A stretch of DNA of 64,000 bases from an uncultured Lachnospiraceae bacterium (GTDB lineage: Bacteria > Bacillota > Clostridia > Lachnospirales > Lachnospiraceae), in NCBI GenBank assembly GCA_910585965.1, contig CAJUHH010000013.1, positions 1 through 64,000 on the forward strand. Direction: 5' to 3'. Numbering within the stretch: position 1 is the first letter of the stretch; each line of letters starts with the position of its first letter. Below the pieces are notes generated by a model. It did no database searches and was not told the DNA's origin. It worked only from the letters and a program-made list of their open reading frames with translations. This document shows, piece after piece, positions 32,690 through 41,323 of the stretch. The position numbers and the translations under genes were made by a program.

Positions 32690-33523
32690 ATGCAGAAAAG
32701 GGTGTTGACGCAGATTATGAAACAAATCATATGCCTTTGCATGGTTGCAATTGTCCTTGCCCCCATACTTCTTACGTTTTTTGCGGCATTGAAGACGAAG
32801 GCGGATATGGCGACGACTTCGCCGTTGCTTTTGCCTGCGTGGAACAGGGTGACATTTGAGAATTTCCAGGATGTATTGACGGATAAATATTTATTGCTTG
32901 GGTTTAAGAATACGGGTATTATATTGGTAGTTTCCCTTTTCTTTAATGTGATGTTCGGTACGGTGACGGCTTTTATTATCGAGCGTTTCCAGTTTAGGGG
33001 GAAGGGAATCGTGGTGGGGCTGTTTTTTATGGGGATGCTGATTCCTACTTTTGTGACGGAAATCGCCAGATTCCAGGTAATTCAGGGTCTGCATCTTTAT
33101 AATACCATATGGGCGCCCATCGTTATTTACGTGGCATCCGACTTGATGCAGTTGTATATTTACCGGCAGTTCATCTCGGGGTTATCGGTGTCGTTGGATG
33201 AGGCGGCACTGCTGGACGGGTGTTCTTATTTCGGGCTGTTTGTAAAAATTATTTTCCCGCTGCTGGCGCCGGCTACGGCTACGGTCTGCATAATTAAGGC
33301 AATCAATATTATTAACGATATGTATATTCCGTATTTATATATGCCGAAGAATAAGCTGCGCACATTGACGACTTTTTTGATGAATTATGCCAATGCCCAG
33401 CAGGGGTCGTGGCAGACTTTGGCGGCCGGGATTATTATCATTATGATTCCTACCATCGCCATTTATATTTTCTTCCAGAAATATATTTTGGCGGGAGTGG
33501 CGGCGGGGGCCGTGAAAGAATAG
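32690..33523 (+). CDS. Sugar ABC transporter permease, MsmG/MalG-like
   Basis: The 277-residue partner permease starts 2 nt after the previous stop. It has six predicted helices, an EAA loop (D-E-A-A-L-L-D-G-C-S) around residue 170 and the family C-terminus (Q-K-Y-I-L-A-G-V-A-A-G-A-V-K). As in the other family-1 operons of the window, no dedicated ATPase gene is linked. Confidence 0.92.
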   Translation: MQKRVLTQIMKQIICLCMVAIVLAPILLTFFAALKTKADMATTSPLLLPAWNRVTFENFQDVLTDKYLLLGFKNTGIILVVSLFFNVMFGTVTAFIIERFQFRGKGIVVGLFFMGMLIPTFVTEIARFQVIQGLHLYNTIWAPIVIYVASDLMQLYIYRQFISGLSVSLDEAALLDGCSYFGLFVKIIFPLLAPATATVCIIKAINIINDMYIPYLYMPKNKLRTLTTFLMNYANAQQGSWQTLAAGIIIIMIPTIAIYIFFQKYILAGVAAGAVKE

Positions 33524-33562
33524 GGGAAAAAAGTTTGTGTCTGCGTAGAAATGGGGTGGAAT

Positions 33563-35470
33563 ATGAAAGCAGAAATTGACTGGCTGGACGACCCGGAGGT
33601 GTTCCGGGTCAACCGGCTTCCGGCTCACAGCGACCATCGTTTTTATAAGAGCATGGAGGAGCTGGAAAAGGGGAGAAGTTCTTTGGAGCAATCTTTGAAC
33701 GGTATGTGGAAATTCCGTTATTCTGTGAATGCAGCGTCGCGTCCGGCAGAGTTTTATAAGGAAGGCTTTGACTATGGGGATTTTGATGAAATTGAAGTAC
33801 CCTGCCATATTGAGATGGCGGGGTATGACAAAATCCATTATATTAATACGATGTATCCATGGGAAGGGCATATTTACCGGAGGCCGGCTTATAGTTTGGA
33901 AAACAGGGCGGAATGGAAAGGGATGTTCAGCCGGGCCGCTTATAACCCGGTAGGTTCTTATGTGAAGGAATTCGATTTGGAAGAGGGTCTTCGGGGCAAG
34001 CGGGTAATGATCTGTCTGGAAGGGGTGGAACAGGCGGTGTATTTGTGGCTGAACGGCAGTTTCGTGGGGTATGCCGAGGATAGTTTCACTCCTTCGGAAT
34101 TCGACTTGACTCCTTATTTGAAGGAAAAAGGGAATGTGCTGGCGGCAGAGGTGCATAAAAGGAGCAGCGCGGCGTTTTTGGAAGACCAGGATTTCTTTCG
34201 GTTTTTTGGGATATTTCGGAATGTAACTTTGTATGGGAAGCCAAAGATGCATGTGGAAGATTTGTGGGCTTTGCCGGAATTGGATGAGGATGGGACAGGA
34301 AGCTTGGCGGTGGAGCTGGCTGTGTCTATGGAACAAGGCGATTCCGGGCGGGCGGAAATTACTTTGGAAGATGGAGGGGGAAATTGTTTGCTGCATGAGG
34401 GGATGCCTTTGGCGGCGGACGGCATGAATAAGGAAATACGCGGGCAGATGCCGAGGAGGGCGTTGGGCAAGGTGTCTCCTTGGGAAAATAAGAATCCTGT
34501 CCTTTATTTTCTGCTGATTCGTTTATATGACGAAGAGGGCGGGCTGGTGGAGGCCGTTCCTTATTGGATTGGTTTCAGGAAGATAGAAATACAGGATAGG
34601 GTCATTCGTCTAAATGGAAAGCGTCTGGTGATTAACGGGGTGAACCGCCATGAGTGGAGCGCGGAAAAGGGCAGATGTATTGGAATGGAAGAAATGCGGC
34701 GGGATATGGATTGTTTTTTGTCCAACCATATTAATGCGGTGCGCACTTGCCATTATCCCAATCAGATTCCATGGTATGACCTGTGCGATAAAAATGGGAT
34801 TTATATGATGGCGGAAGCGAATCTGGAATCTCACGGTTCCTGGCAGAAGATGGGGGCGTGCGAGCCTTCATGGAATGTACCCGGTTCCCTGCCGCAATGG
34901 CGGGAAGCGGCGTTGGACCGGGTGAGAAGTAATTTTGAACTTTTTAAGAATCATGTGTCTGTTTTGTTCTGGTCTTTGGGGAATGAGTCTTACGCGGGCG
35001 ATAATATAGAAGCCATGAATGGGTATCTGAAAGAAAAAGAGGATGGAAGGCTGGTGCATTATGAGGGCGTCTTCCATAACCGGGCTTATGAAGACAGCGT
35101 TTCCGATGTGGAAAGCCGCATGTATGCGCCGCCGGAGCAAATCAGGGAATATTTGGAGAATGGTCCGAAGAAGCCTTTCCTTCTTTGCGAATATATGCAT
35201 GATATGGGCAATTCGCTGGGGGGGATGGGTTCTTATATGAAGCTGTTGGATGAGTACGAGATGTATCATGGCGGGTTTATCTGGGATTATATCGACCAGG
35301 CTATTTTTGTGGAAGATGAAGTGACGGGGAGGAAAGTGCTGCGGTACGGCGGTGATTTTGACGACCGGCCTTCGGATTATGAGTTTTCCGGGAACGGCAT
35401 CGTATTTGCGGACCGGACGGAGAAACCGGCGATGCAGGAGGTGAGGTATTACTATGGGCGGTATGAGTAA
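33563..35470 (+). CDS. lacL: Beta-galactosidase large subunit (GH2, LacL type)
   Basis: Hydrolyses terminal beta-galactosides. The 635-residue chain opens with W-L-D-D-P-E-V-F-R-V-N, then a sugar-binding jelly roll (about 35-225), an immunoglobulin-like domain and the TIM barrel. The acid/base Glu475 lies in L-G-N-E-S-Y and the nucleophile Glu543 in L-C-E-Y-M-H-D-M-G-N-S. It ends after the barrel (M-Q-E-V-R-Y-Y-Y), exactly where the LacL chain of two-subunit enzymes ends. ATG 33563 gives the family N-terminus and follows TGGGGTGG; ATG 33551 is the alternative. No signal peptide is present. Confidence 0.92.
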   Translation: MKAEIDWLDDPEVFRVNRLPAHSDHRFYKSMEELEKGRSSLEQSLNGMWKFRYSVNAASRPAEFYKEGFDYGDFDEIEVPCHIEMAGYDKIHYINTMYPWEGHIYRRPAYSLENRAEWKGMFSRAAYNPVGSYVKEFDLEEGLRGKRVMICLEGVEQAVYLWLNGSFVGYAEDSFTPSEFDLTPYLKEKGNVLAAEVHKRSSAAFLEDQDFFRFFGIFRNVTLYGKPKMHVEDLWALPELDEDGTGSLAVELAVSMEQGDSGRAEITLEDGGGNCLLHEGMPLAADGMNKEIRGQMPRRALGKVSPWENKNPVLYFLLIRLYDEEGGLVEAVPYWIGFRKIEIQDRVIRLNGKRLVINGVNRHEWSAEKGRCIGMEEMRRDMDCFLSNHINAVRTCHYPNQIPWYDLCDKNGIYMMAEANLESHGSWQKMGACEPSWNVPGSLPQWREAALDRVRSNFELFKNHVSVLFWSLGNESYAGDNIEAMNGYLKEKEDGRLVHYEGVFHNRAYEDSVSDVESRMYAPPEQIREYLENGPKKPFLLCEYMHDMGNSLGGMGSYMKLLDEYEMYHGGFIWDYIDQAIFVEDEVTGRKVLRYGGDFDDRPSDYEFSGNGIVFADRTEKPAMQEVRYYYGRYE

Positions 35471-35495
35471 AGGGGAACATCAGGAGGAAAAAGGG

Positions 35496-36473
35496 ATGGA
35501 GACCGGAACGGGTTTGCTGCAAGTGGTCTATGGCGATGTAACGCTGGGGCTTAGGGGAATGTGCGGCGGGAAGGAATTCCATTATATTTTTTCTTATGCG
35601 GCACATGGCATGGAGTCTCTTGCGGTTGACGGGAAGGAGTGGCTGTACCGGCCGCCCCGTCCTACGTTCTGGCGGGCGACGACGGATAACGACAGGGGGA
35701 GCGGATTTCCCTTGAAAAGCGGGATGTGGCTGGCGGCGGATTTGTTTATCCGATGCACGGATATCGCTGTTGAGGTGGACGGCGAAGATATGGAGCTTCC
35801 TTGCGCGCCGGGGAATAATCGGTATGTCAATGGTGCGCCGGAGGCGGAACGGGTAAAAATTAGTTACAAATATGAAACGGTTACGGTTCCTGCCGCAAAG
35901 GTCTGTGTGGCCTATGAGGTGGCAGGGAACGGGGATATCCGGGTGGATGTGCATTATTATGGCTTAAAGGGGCTTCCCCAGATGCCGGTTTTCGGCATGC
36001 GTTTTTTGATGCCTACCTGTGCGGATAAGTTTATCTATGAGGGGCTGTCGGGAGAAACTTACCCGGACAGAAAGGCGGGGGGCATACAGGGGGTTTATGA
36101 AGTGCAAGGTTTGCCTGTTACGCCCTATCTGGTTCCTCAGGACTGCGGTATGCATATGGATACGAAGTGGGTGGAGGTTTACAGGAGCGGCGGTCTGGAT
36201 AACAGCAGGAAGGATAAAGAAATGTCGGCGCTGCGTTTTGACTTGGGCAACCTGGCTTTTTCCTGTCTGCCGTATACTGCTTCGGAACTGGAAAACGCCG
36301 CCCATCAGGAAGAACTTCCATTGCCCCGGCGGACGGTGCTTTGTATTTATGGCGCAGTGCGCGGAGTGGGGGGCATTGATAGTTGGGGAACGGATGTGGA
36401 GGAAAGATATTGGGTCGATGCCGGGGAGGATATCGAGTTTGGCTTTTCGGTTAGGATAAGGGGAAAGGAATAA
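35496..36473 (+). CDS. lacM: Beta-galactosidase small subunit (LacM type)
   Basis: The 325-residue chain is the C-terminal beta-sandwich (Bgal small chain) that completes the active site of LacL. It contains the conserved R-P-T-F-W-R-A-T-T-D-N-D-R-G box near residue 60 and a W-G-T-D segment near the C-terminus. AGGAGG at 35482-35487 is 8 nt before ATG 35496, so this start is preferred. In-frame ATGs at 35454 and 35463 would overlap lacL by 17 or 8 nt, the former resembling the overlap known for lacLM of lactic acid bacteria. The strong ribosome site argues that the split is real rather than a frameshift. Confidence 0.9.
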   Translation: METGTGLLQVVYGDVTLGLRGMCGGKEFHYIFSYAAHGMESLAVDGKEWLYRPPRPTFWRATTDNDRGSGFPLKSGMWLAADLFIRCTDIAVEVDGEDMELPCAPGNNRYVNGAPEAERVKISYKYETVTVPAAKVCVAYEVAGNGDIRVDVHYYGLKGLPQMPVFGMRFLMPTCADKFIYEGLSGETYPDRKAGGIQGVYEVQGLPVTPYLVPQDCGMHMDTKWVEVYRSGGLDNSRKDKEMSALRFDLGNLAFSCLPYTASELENAAHQEELPLPRRTVLCIYGAVRGVGGIDSWGTDVEERYWVDAGEDIEFGFSVRIRGKE

Positions 36474-36542
36474 AAAGATGATGAAGGTTAAGATAAATGG
36501 CATACGTCCCGTTGTTTTCAGTATAGAAGCGATAGGAAATGA

Positions 36543-36609
36543 CGAAAATTTTCGCGAAAATACTTTTGGTTAGATATTCCTTGACGATCCCCGCTGCGCA
36601 TTATAGAAT
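36543..36609 (+). promoter_or_regulatory. Promoter with overlapping palindromes before the ABC-class ATPase
   Basis: TTGACG (36581-36586) and TAGAAT (36604-36609) have a 17-nt spacer. Upstream, CGAAAATTTTCG (36543-36554) and ATTTTCGCGAAAAT (36548-36561) are overlapping perfect palindromes that could bind a dimeric regulator. Confidence 0.6.
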
Positions 36610-36666
36610 ACTAAGTAATGTCAAATACTGGCTGAAAGTAAGAACAGAAAGGGAATGATCATCAAA

Positions 36667-38430
36667 ATGAAAACATCATCGGATTTGCAAATATTGCTCA
36701 GAAACATAGACCGCAGAGGGTATCCTGCTTATAAAGATACGAAAGGGAGTTACGGCTTCGGGAGCTATATGCTTTCCATCGACCACGTGCAGGGAGACCC
36801 GTTCGCGGCCCCTTCCAAAGTGAGTATTCATATAGAAGGGAAAACCGCAGGATTCCCGGAGGAATATTATAAGACAAAAGAAAGAAGGGTGGCTTTGCAG
36901 GATTATCTGCTGAGGCTGTTCCGCAGCGAAGTGGATAAATATAATTTTAAGGCAAAAGGATCCGGCAAGAGCGGGCTGATGTCGGTCAGCAGGCCGGGGC
37001 AGGAGGTGCTGGAACGTACTGCCTGCGAGATCAATCCGGCCTCGGGGAAATTAGTGGTGCGGCTGGAAGTAGGCTTTCCGGCTAACGGGAGGACGATTTG
37101 TTCTTCGGAGCTGATAAAGATTTTGTTTGACTTTTTGCCTAAATGCGTACAAGATGTACTATTTTATCGGAAACTGAACAAAAGCGAAGTGGAAAAGGTT
37201 ATTTTTTTGGCGGATGACAGGGAATATATTCGGAATCGGCTGGAGGGAATGGAGCTGGTTGCTTTCGTGGCGAATGGTTCGGTGCTGCCAAGGGAATCGG
37301 GGGTTTCGGACAAACCGATGAAAAACAGCGTGCTGTTTCAGTCGCCGAAGTCCATGGAAGTGGAAATGGATCTTCCGCATAAAGGGAAGATAAAAGGGAT
37401 GGGTATCCGCAAAGGGATCACTTTGATTGTAGGCGGAGGATACCACGGGAAATCTACACTGCTGAAAGCGTTGGAACTGGGAGTATACAATCACATTGCC
37501 GGGGATGGCAGGGAATATGTGGTGACGGCTTCCGATGCGGTGAAAATCAGGGCGGAGGATGGAAGATGCGTAAAGAATGACGATATTTCCATGTTTGTCA
37601 ATAATCTTCCGAATGGAAAGGAAACAGAGAGTTTTTATACGGAGGATGCCAGCGGAAGTACCTCTCAGGCTGCAAATGTTATTGAAGCGATGGAAAGCGG
37701 GACTTCCCTTTTGCTGATCGATGAAGACACTTGTGCTACCAATTTTATGGTGCGGGATGAGTTGATGCAGAGAGTAGTTCACAGGGATAAGGAGCCGATT
37801 ACGCCGTTTATTGAAAGGGCGCGCTATCTTTATGAGAAAAAAGGGATCTCCTGCATCGTTGTGGCGGGAAGTTCCGGCTCTTATTTCAGCATTGCGGACT
37901 GGATCGTGCAGATGGATAATTATGTGCCTTTGGAAATCACGGCTTTGGCAAAAGCGGAAGCGGAAAAATATCCGCCGCTATCCGTTCCGGAAAAGGAACC
38001 GGGCGAACCGGATTACAGGCGCGCGCCGAAGGCTGGAAAAGGCGGAAGGGATAACGGCCATATGCAAAGGAACATGGGGCGCGGAGGAAGAGGCGGCCAT
38101 GGTGACGGCAGAGACAACAGGGTGAAGATAAAGAGCATGGGCAAGGAGGGCATCAGCCTGAATAAAGAAAATGTCAATCTGCATTATGTGGAGCAGATTG
38201 CGGACAGCGAACAGGTGACGGCTCTGGGTTATTTACTGGCGTATGCGGAGAACAATATGTTTAATGGGAAAGACAGCATGCAGGAAATTGTCGGCAAGCT
38301 GGTGAAGCTGATGGAACAGAAGGGGCTGGCGAGCGTGGTGCCTGGGGATTATCTTCCTTCAGGCTTGGCATTGCCGAGAAAACAGGAGATTTTCGCATGC
38401 TTTAACCGCTATAGGGCGCTGAACCTTTAA
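36667..38430 (+). CDS. ABC-class ATPase, PF09818-like
   Basis: The 587-residue soluble protein matches the predicted 'ATPase of the ABC class' family. It has an N-terminal domain with N-I-D-R-R-G-Y-P-A-Y-K near residue 15 and a later P-loop, G-G-G-Y-H-G-K-S-T-L (about 257-266). Next come S-G-S-T-S-Q-A-A-N, resembling an ABC signature, and L-L-L-I-D-E-D-T as Walker B. A Gly/Arg-rich stretch (about 455-485) may bind nucleic acid. Biological role is unknown. Start 36667 fits the family; ATG 36655 is also possible. It is a single gene with promoter and terminator. Confidence 0.8.
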   Translation: MKTSSDLQILLRNIDRRGYPAYKDTKGSYGFGSYMLSIDHVQGDPFAAPSKVSIHIEGKTAGFPEEYYKTKERRVALQDYLLRLFRSEVDKYNFKAKGSGKSGLMSVSRPGQEVLERTACEINPASGKLVVRLEVGFPANGRTICSSELIKILFDFLPKCVQDVLFYRKLNKSEVEKVIFLADDREYIRNRLEGMELVAFVANGSVLPRESGVSDKPMKNSVLFQSPKSMEVEMDLPHKGKIKGMGIRKGITLIVGGGYHGKSTLLKALELGVYNHIAGDGREYVVTASDAVKIRAEDGRCVKNDDISMFVNNLPNGKETESFYTEDASGSTSQAANVIEAMESGTSLLLIDEDTCATNFMVRDELMQRVVHRDKEPITPFIERARYLYEKKGISCIVVAGSSGSYFSIADWIVQMDNYVPLEITALAKAEAEKYPPLSVPEKEPGEPDYRRAPKAGKGGRDNGHMQRNMGRGGRGGHGDGRDNRVKIKSMGKEGISLNKENVNLHYVEQIADSEQVTALGYLLAYAENNMFNGKDSMQEIVGKLVKLMEQKGLASVVPGDYLPSGLALPRKQEIFACFNRYRALNL

Positions 38431-38435
38431 AAAGA

Positions 38436-38485
38436 GGCAACGGGCATATCGTCTATTACTTTGATATGTTCGTTGCCGTTTTTTT
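38436..38485 (+). terminator. Terminator of the ABC-class ATPase gene
   Basis: GGCAACGGGCATATC at 38436-38450 pairs with 38463-38477 (nearly perfect 15-bp stem), followed by GTTTTTTT. Confidence 0.88.
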
Positions 38486-38536
38486 GGAACTTCTTATAAT
38501 TATGTAATATTCATGAAAATGATGGAAGAACAGGAT

Positions 38537-38962
38537 TTATTCATTCATACATGATACGAGATACCGGCCTAATGCCTGGTCTTCTACCAAAACATGGTTA
38601 AACAAAAAATCTTGTAAATGGTCTTTGATCTGGGGAACCATTTCCTCCGGATGCTTTCCCAGCCTGGGGAGGTCTATGTCGATAATGCTGGCTCTAAATA
38701 CGGCATGGGATTGTTTGTGCTGGTCCGTTTGGGGATAATGATATTTCAGCATAAGATCTTCCTCCGTATAGAAATGGTAGGACGTATATTCCCTTAATTC
38801 ACAGATGATATCCAGCAACTCCTTTGTAGTGGCATTTTGGCAGCCATGCATAATAAGCTGTTCCATTTCACGGCCGATGTGGAATAATATCTGGTGCTGG
38901 TCGTCGATAGCCTGAACGCCGCATTCCATTTCTTTGCACCAGTCAAATTTAAAGTCGAACAT
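38537..38962 (-). CDS. Bacteriohemerythrin
   Basis: The 141-residue single-domain hemerythrin has the complete ligand set H23, H63, E67, H82, H86, H123 and D128. It should bind O2 at a di-iron site and may scavenge or sense oxygen in an anaerobe. It is a second, shorter hemerythrin in the window and lacks the C-terminal domain of the one at 4084-4965. It is a single gene on the minus strand, divergent from the Mrr-domain gene. Confidence 0.92.
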   Translation of the reverse strand: MFDFKFDWCKEMECGVQAIDDQHQILFHIGREMEQLIMHGCQNATTKELLDIICELREYTSYHFYTEEDLMLKYHYPQTDQHKQSHAVFRASIIDIDLPRLGKHPEEMVPQIKDHLQDFLFNHVLVEDQALGRYLVSCMNE

Positions 38963-39144
38963 ATATAGATACCTCCATTTGGAAATAGTTGTATGATTTG
39001 TATACTCTGATGATGAAGCAAGTAATATGATTTTATATTTTATAATAGGACAATACAGTATGCAACTGAAAATTACGTAAAATTAAAAAATAAAAAAGAT
39101 CATATAAAAAGCAAAAGATAATATTGCGAAAAGGAAGATAAAAA

Positions 39145-39633
39145 ATGGATAAAAAGGGGCAGATGATTTTGGATATAGTGCCAAAACAGACGGCGATTAC
39201 CATAGCGGCTGCAATAGTAATCTTTTCAGCAGCAGTTCTTGTTATATTTTGGGCGGTACGCGTTTATAAAAGAAAAAAGATGGGATTCCTCGATGACCTG
39301 GAGGGTCATGAATTTGAATATTTTTGTGCAAAACTGTTGAAGGAGAGCGGATTTATCGAGGTAGAGGTGACGAAGGGCAGCGGCGATTATGGCGTGGATA
39401 TACTGGCAGAAAAGGATGGCGTCACTTATGCAGTGCAGTGTAAATGCTATACTGACCCGGTGGGAGTCAAAGCAGTGCAGGAGGCATATGCAGGAAGGGA
39501 CTATTATGACCGCATGGTAGGCGCAGTCATGACGAATCAGTATTTTACTGCTCCTGCGGTGAATGCGGCCCGAAAGCTGAAGATATTATTATGGGACCGG
39601 GGATATCTGGAAAATATGATGGAGGAAAAATAG
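39145..39633 (+). CDS. Membrane-anchored Mrr-type restriction endonuclease domain protein
   Basis: One membrane helix (about 18-40) precedes an Mrr-catalytic-type domain in this 162-residue protein: G-H-E-F-E-Y-F-C-A-K-L-L (54-65), G-S-G-D-Y-G-V-D (78-85) and Q-C-K (98-100). Asp85 and the Q-x-K pair are the expected metal-binding and catalytic residues. Related membrane-tethered proteins exist in many Firmicutes with unclear roles; some restrict methylated or foreign DNA. The helix should keep the domain in the cytoplasm at the membrane. It is a single gene with its own terminator. Confidence 0.85.
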   Translation: MDKKGQMILDIVPKQTAITIAAAIVIFSAAVLVIFWAVRVYKRKKMGFLDDLEGHEFEYFCAKLLKESGFIEVEVTKGSGDYGVDILAEKDGVTYAVQCKCYTDPVGVKAVQEAYAGRDYYDRMVGAVMTNQYFTAPAVNAARKLKILLWDRGYLENMMEEK

Positions 39634-39666
39634 TTGTACTATTTAAAATAAGTACAACTATTTTTC
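39630..39666 (+). terminator. Terminator after the Mrr-domain gene
   Basis: ATAGTTGTACT (39630-39640) pairs with AGTACAACTAT (39651-39661), followed by T residues. The TTGTAC/GTACAA arms also resemble AraR half-sites, but position and T tract favour a terminator. Confidence 0.82.
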
Positions 39667-39695
39667 ATTTGTACTAATTTTTTGATGACTTAATA

Positions 39696-39725
39696 TTGAC
39701 AAGTTTGACTGGGAAGAAATAAAAT
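39696..39725 (+). promoter_or_regulatory. Promoter of the ara operon
   Basis: TTGACA (39696-39701) and TAAAAT (39720-39725) have an 18-nt spacer, 69 nt before the araA ATG. ATTTGTAC at 39667-39674 upstream matches half of the AraR operator known from Bacillus. Confidence 0.62.
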
Positions 39726-39793
39726 AAAGATAGAAAAGCAGCGGCAAGAGTCGCGAAGGAATACGTAAATTTGGGAAAATGGAGGATGGTAAA

Positions 39794-41290
39794 ATGAAAA
39801 CAGGAAAAAATTACAAATTTTGGTTTTGCACGGGGTCGCAGGATTTGTATGGGGACGAATGCCTGGCAAATGTAGCGGAACATTCCAGAATTATTGTAGA
39901 AAATTTAAATAAATGCGGGCTTTTGCCTTTTGAAGTAGTATGGAAGCCGACGCTGATTACAAATGAACTGATTCGGAAGACTTTTAATGAAGCGAATGCG
40001 GATGAAGAATGTGCAGGCGTGATCACATGGATGCATACGTTTTCCCCGGCGAAATCGTGGATCTTGGGGCTGCAGGAATACAGAAAGCCTCTGATGCACT
40101 TACATACACAGTTCAATGAGGAAATTCCGTATGATACGATCGATATGGATTTCATGAATGAGAACCAGTCCGCCCACGGCGACAGAGAATACGGACACAT
40201 CGTAAGCCGCATGGGAATTGAGAGGAAGATCGTAGTAGGGCATTGGAACGACAAAGAAGTGCAGAAAAAGATTGCGGACTGGATGTGTACGGCTATCGGC
40301 ATTATGGAATCCTCCCATGTTCGTGTATGCCGTGTTGCGGATAATATGAGAAACGTTGCGGTAACGGAAGGCGACAAGGTAGAAGCGCAGATCAAATTCG
40401 GATGGGAGATTGATGCATATCCGATTAATGAGATTACAGAATATGTGAAAGACGTTGCGGAAGGGGATATCAATGCTCTGGTAGACGAGTATTATTCGAA
40501 ATACGATATCCTTCTGGAAGGCAGGGATGAAGCGGAATTCAGAAAACATGTGGCGGTTCAGGCAGGGATCGAGATCGGTTTTGAAAAATTCCTGGAAGAG
40601 AAAAATTATCAGGCGATTGTTACTCATTTCGGCGATCTTGGCGGCCTGCAGCAGCTTCCCGGCCTGGCGATCCAAAGGCTGATGGAGAAAGGATATGGCT
40701 TCGGCGCGGAAGGCGACTGGAAGACAGCCGCTATGGTTCGTTTGATGAAGATCATGACTTCAGGAATGAAAGATGCGAAAGGAACTTCCTTTATGGAAGA
40801 TTATACTTATAACCTGGTACCCGGCAAGGAAGGAATTCTGCAGGCGCATATGTTGGAGGTATGCCCTACTGTGGCAGAAGGAAAGATTGGTATTAAAGTA
40901 AATCCGCTTTCCATGGGTGACAGGGAAGACCCGGCGCGTCTTGTGTTTACGTCTAAGACCGGGCCGGCGGTAGCGACTTCCTTGATTGACCTGGGGAACA
41001 GGTTCCGTTTGATCATTAATGCGGTAGACTGCAAAGCGGTGGAGAAACCGATGCCGAAGCTTCCGGTTGCTACGGCATTCTGGACGCCTCAGCCGAACCT
41101 GAAGACAGGCGCGGAAGCTTGGATTCTGGCAGGAGGCGCCCACCATACGGCATTTTCTTATGACCTTAGCGTGGATCAGATGGTAGACTGGGCAGCAGCG
41201 ATGGGAATTGAGAGCGTGGTGATCGACAACGATACGACGATCAGGAACTTCAAGAATGAACTGAGATGGAACGAGGTTGTATTCCGATAG
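39794..41290 (+). CDS. araA: L-arabinose isomerase
   Basis: Converts L-arabinose to L-ribulose. The 498-residue enzyme begins with W-F-C-T-G-S-Q-D-L-Y-G, the AraA signature, and contains W-M-H-T-F-S-P-A-K, H-L-H-T-Q-F-N and G-D-W-K-T-A-A-M-V-R. Conserved Glu/His metal ligands are present (E-G-D-W-K segment near residue 310; H-H-T-A-F-S-Y near 450). Length matches the family. ATG 39794 follows GGAGG. It is the first gene of araA-kinase-araD. Confidence 0.96.
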   Translation: MKTGKNYKFWFCTGSQDLYGDECLANVAEHSRIIVENLNKCGLLPFEVVWKPTLITNELIRKTFNEANADEECAGVITWMHTFSPAKSWILGLQEYRKPLMHLHTQFNEEIPYDTIDMDFMNENQSAHGDREYGHIVSRMGIERKIVVGHWNDKEVQKKIADWMCTAIGIMESSHVRVCRVADNMRNVAVTEGDKVEAQIKFGWEIDAYPINEITEYVKDVAEGDINALVDEYYSKYDILLEGRDEAEFRKHVAVQAGIEIGFEKFLEEKNYQAIVTHFGDLGGLQQLPGLAIQRLMEKGYGFGAEGDWKTAAMVRLMKIMTSGMKDAKGTSFMEDYTYNLVPGKEGILQAHMLEVCPTVAEGKIGIKVNPLSMGDREDPARLVFTSKTGPAVATSLIDLGNRFRLIINAVDCKAVEKPMPKLPVATAFWTPQPNLKTGAEAWILAGGAHHTAFSYDLSVDQMVDWAAAMGIESVVIDNDTTIRNFKNELRWNEVVFR

Positions 41291-41323
41291 AAATCTGGAA
41301 ACGAGGATCGGGAAAGGCAGGAT

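Noticed and set aside
35454..35495. Frameshift splitting a single-chain beta-galactosidase
   Set aside because: Both parts match the known LacL and LacM chain ends, and the second has a strong AGGAGG site; a sequencing or mutational frameshift is not needed.
39630..39661. AraR operator formed by the TTGTAC/GTACAA arms
   Set aside because: The arms are 10 nt apart, directly follow a stop codon and are followed by a T tract, so a terminator explains them better.
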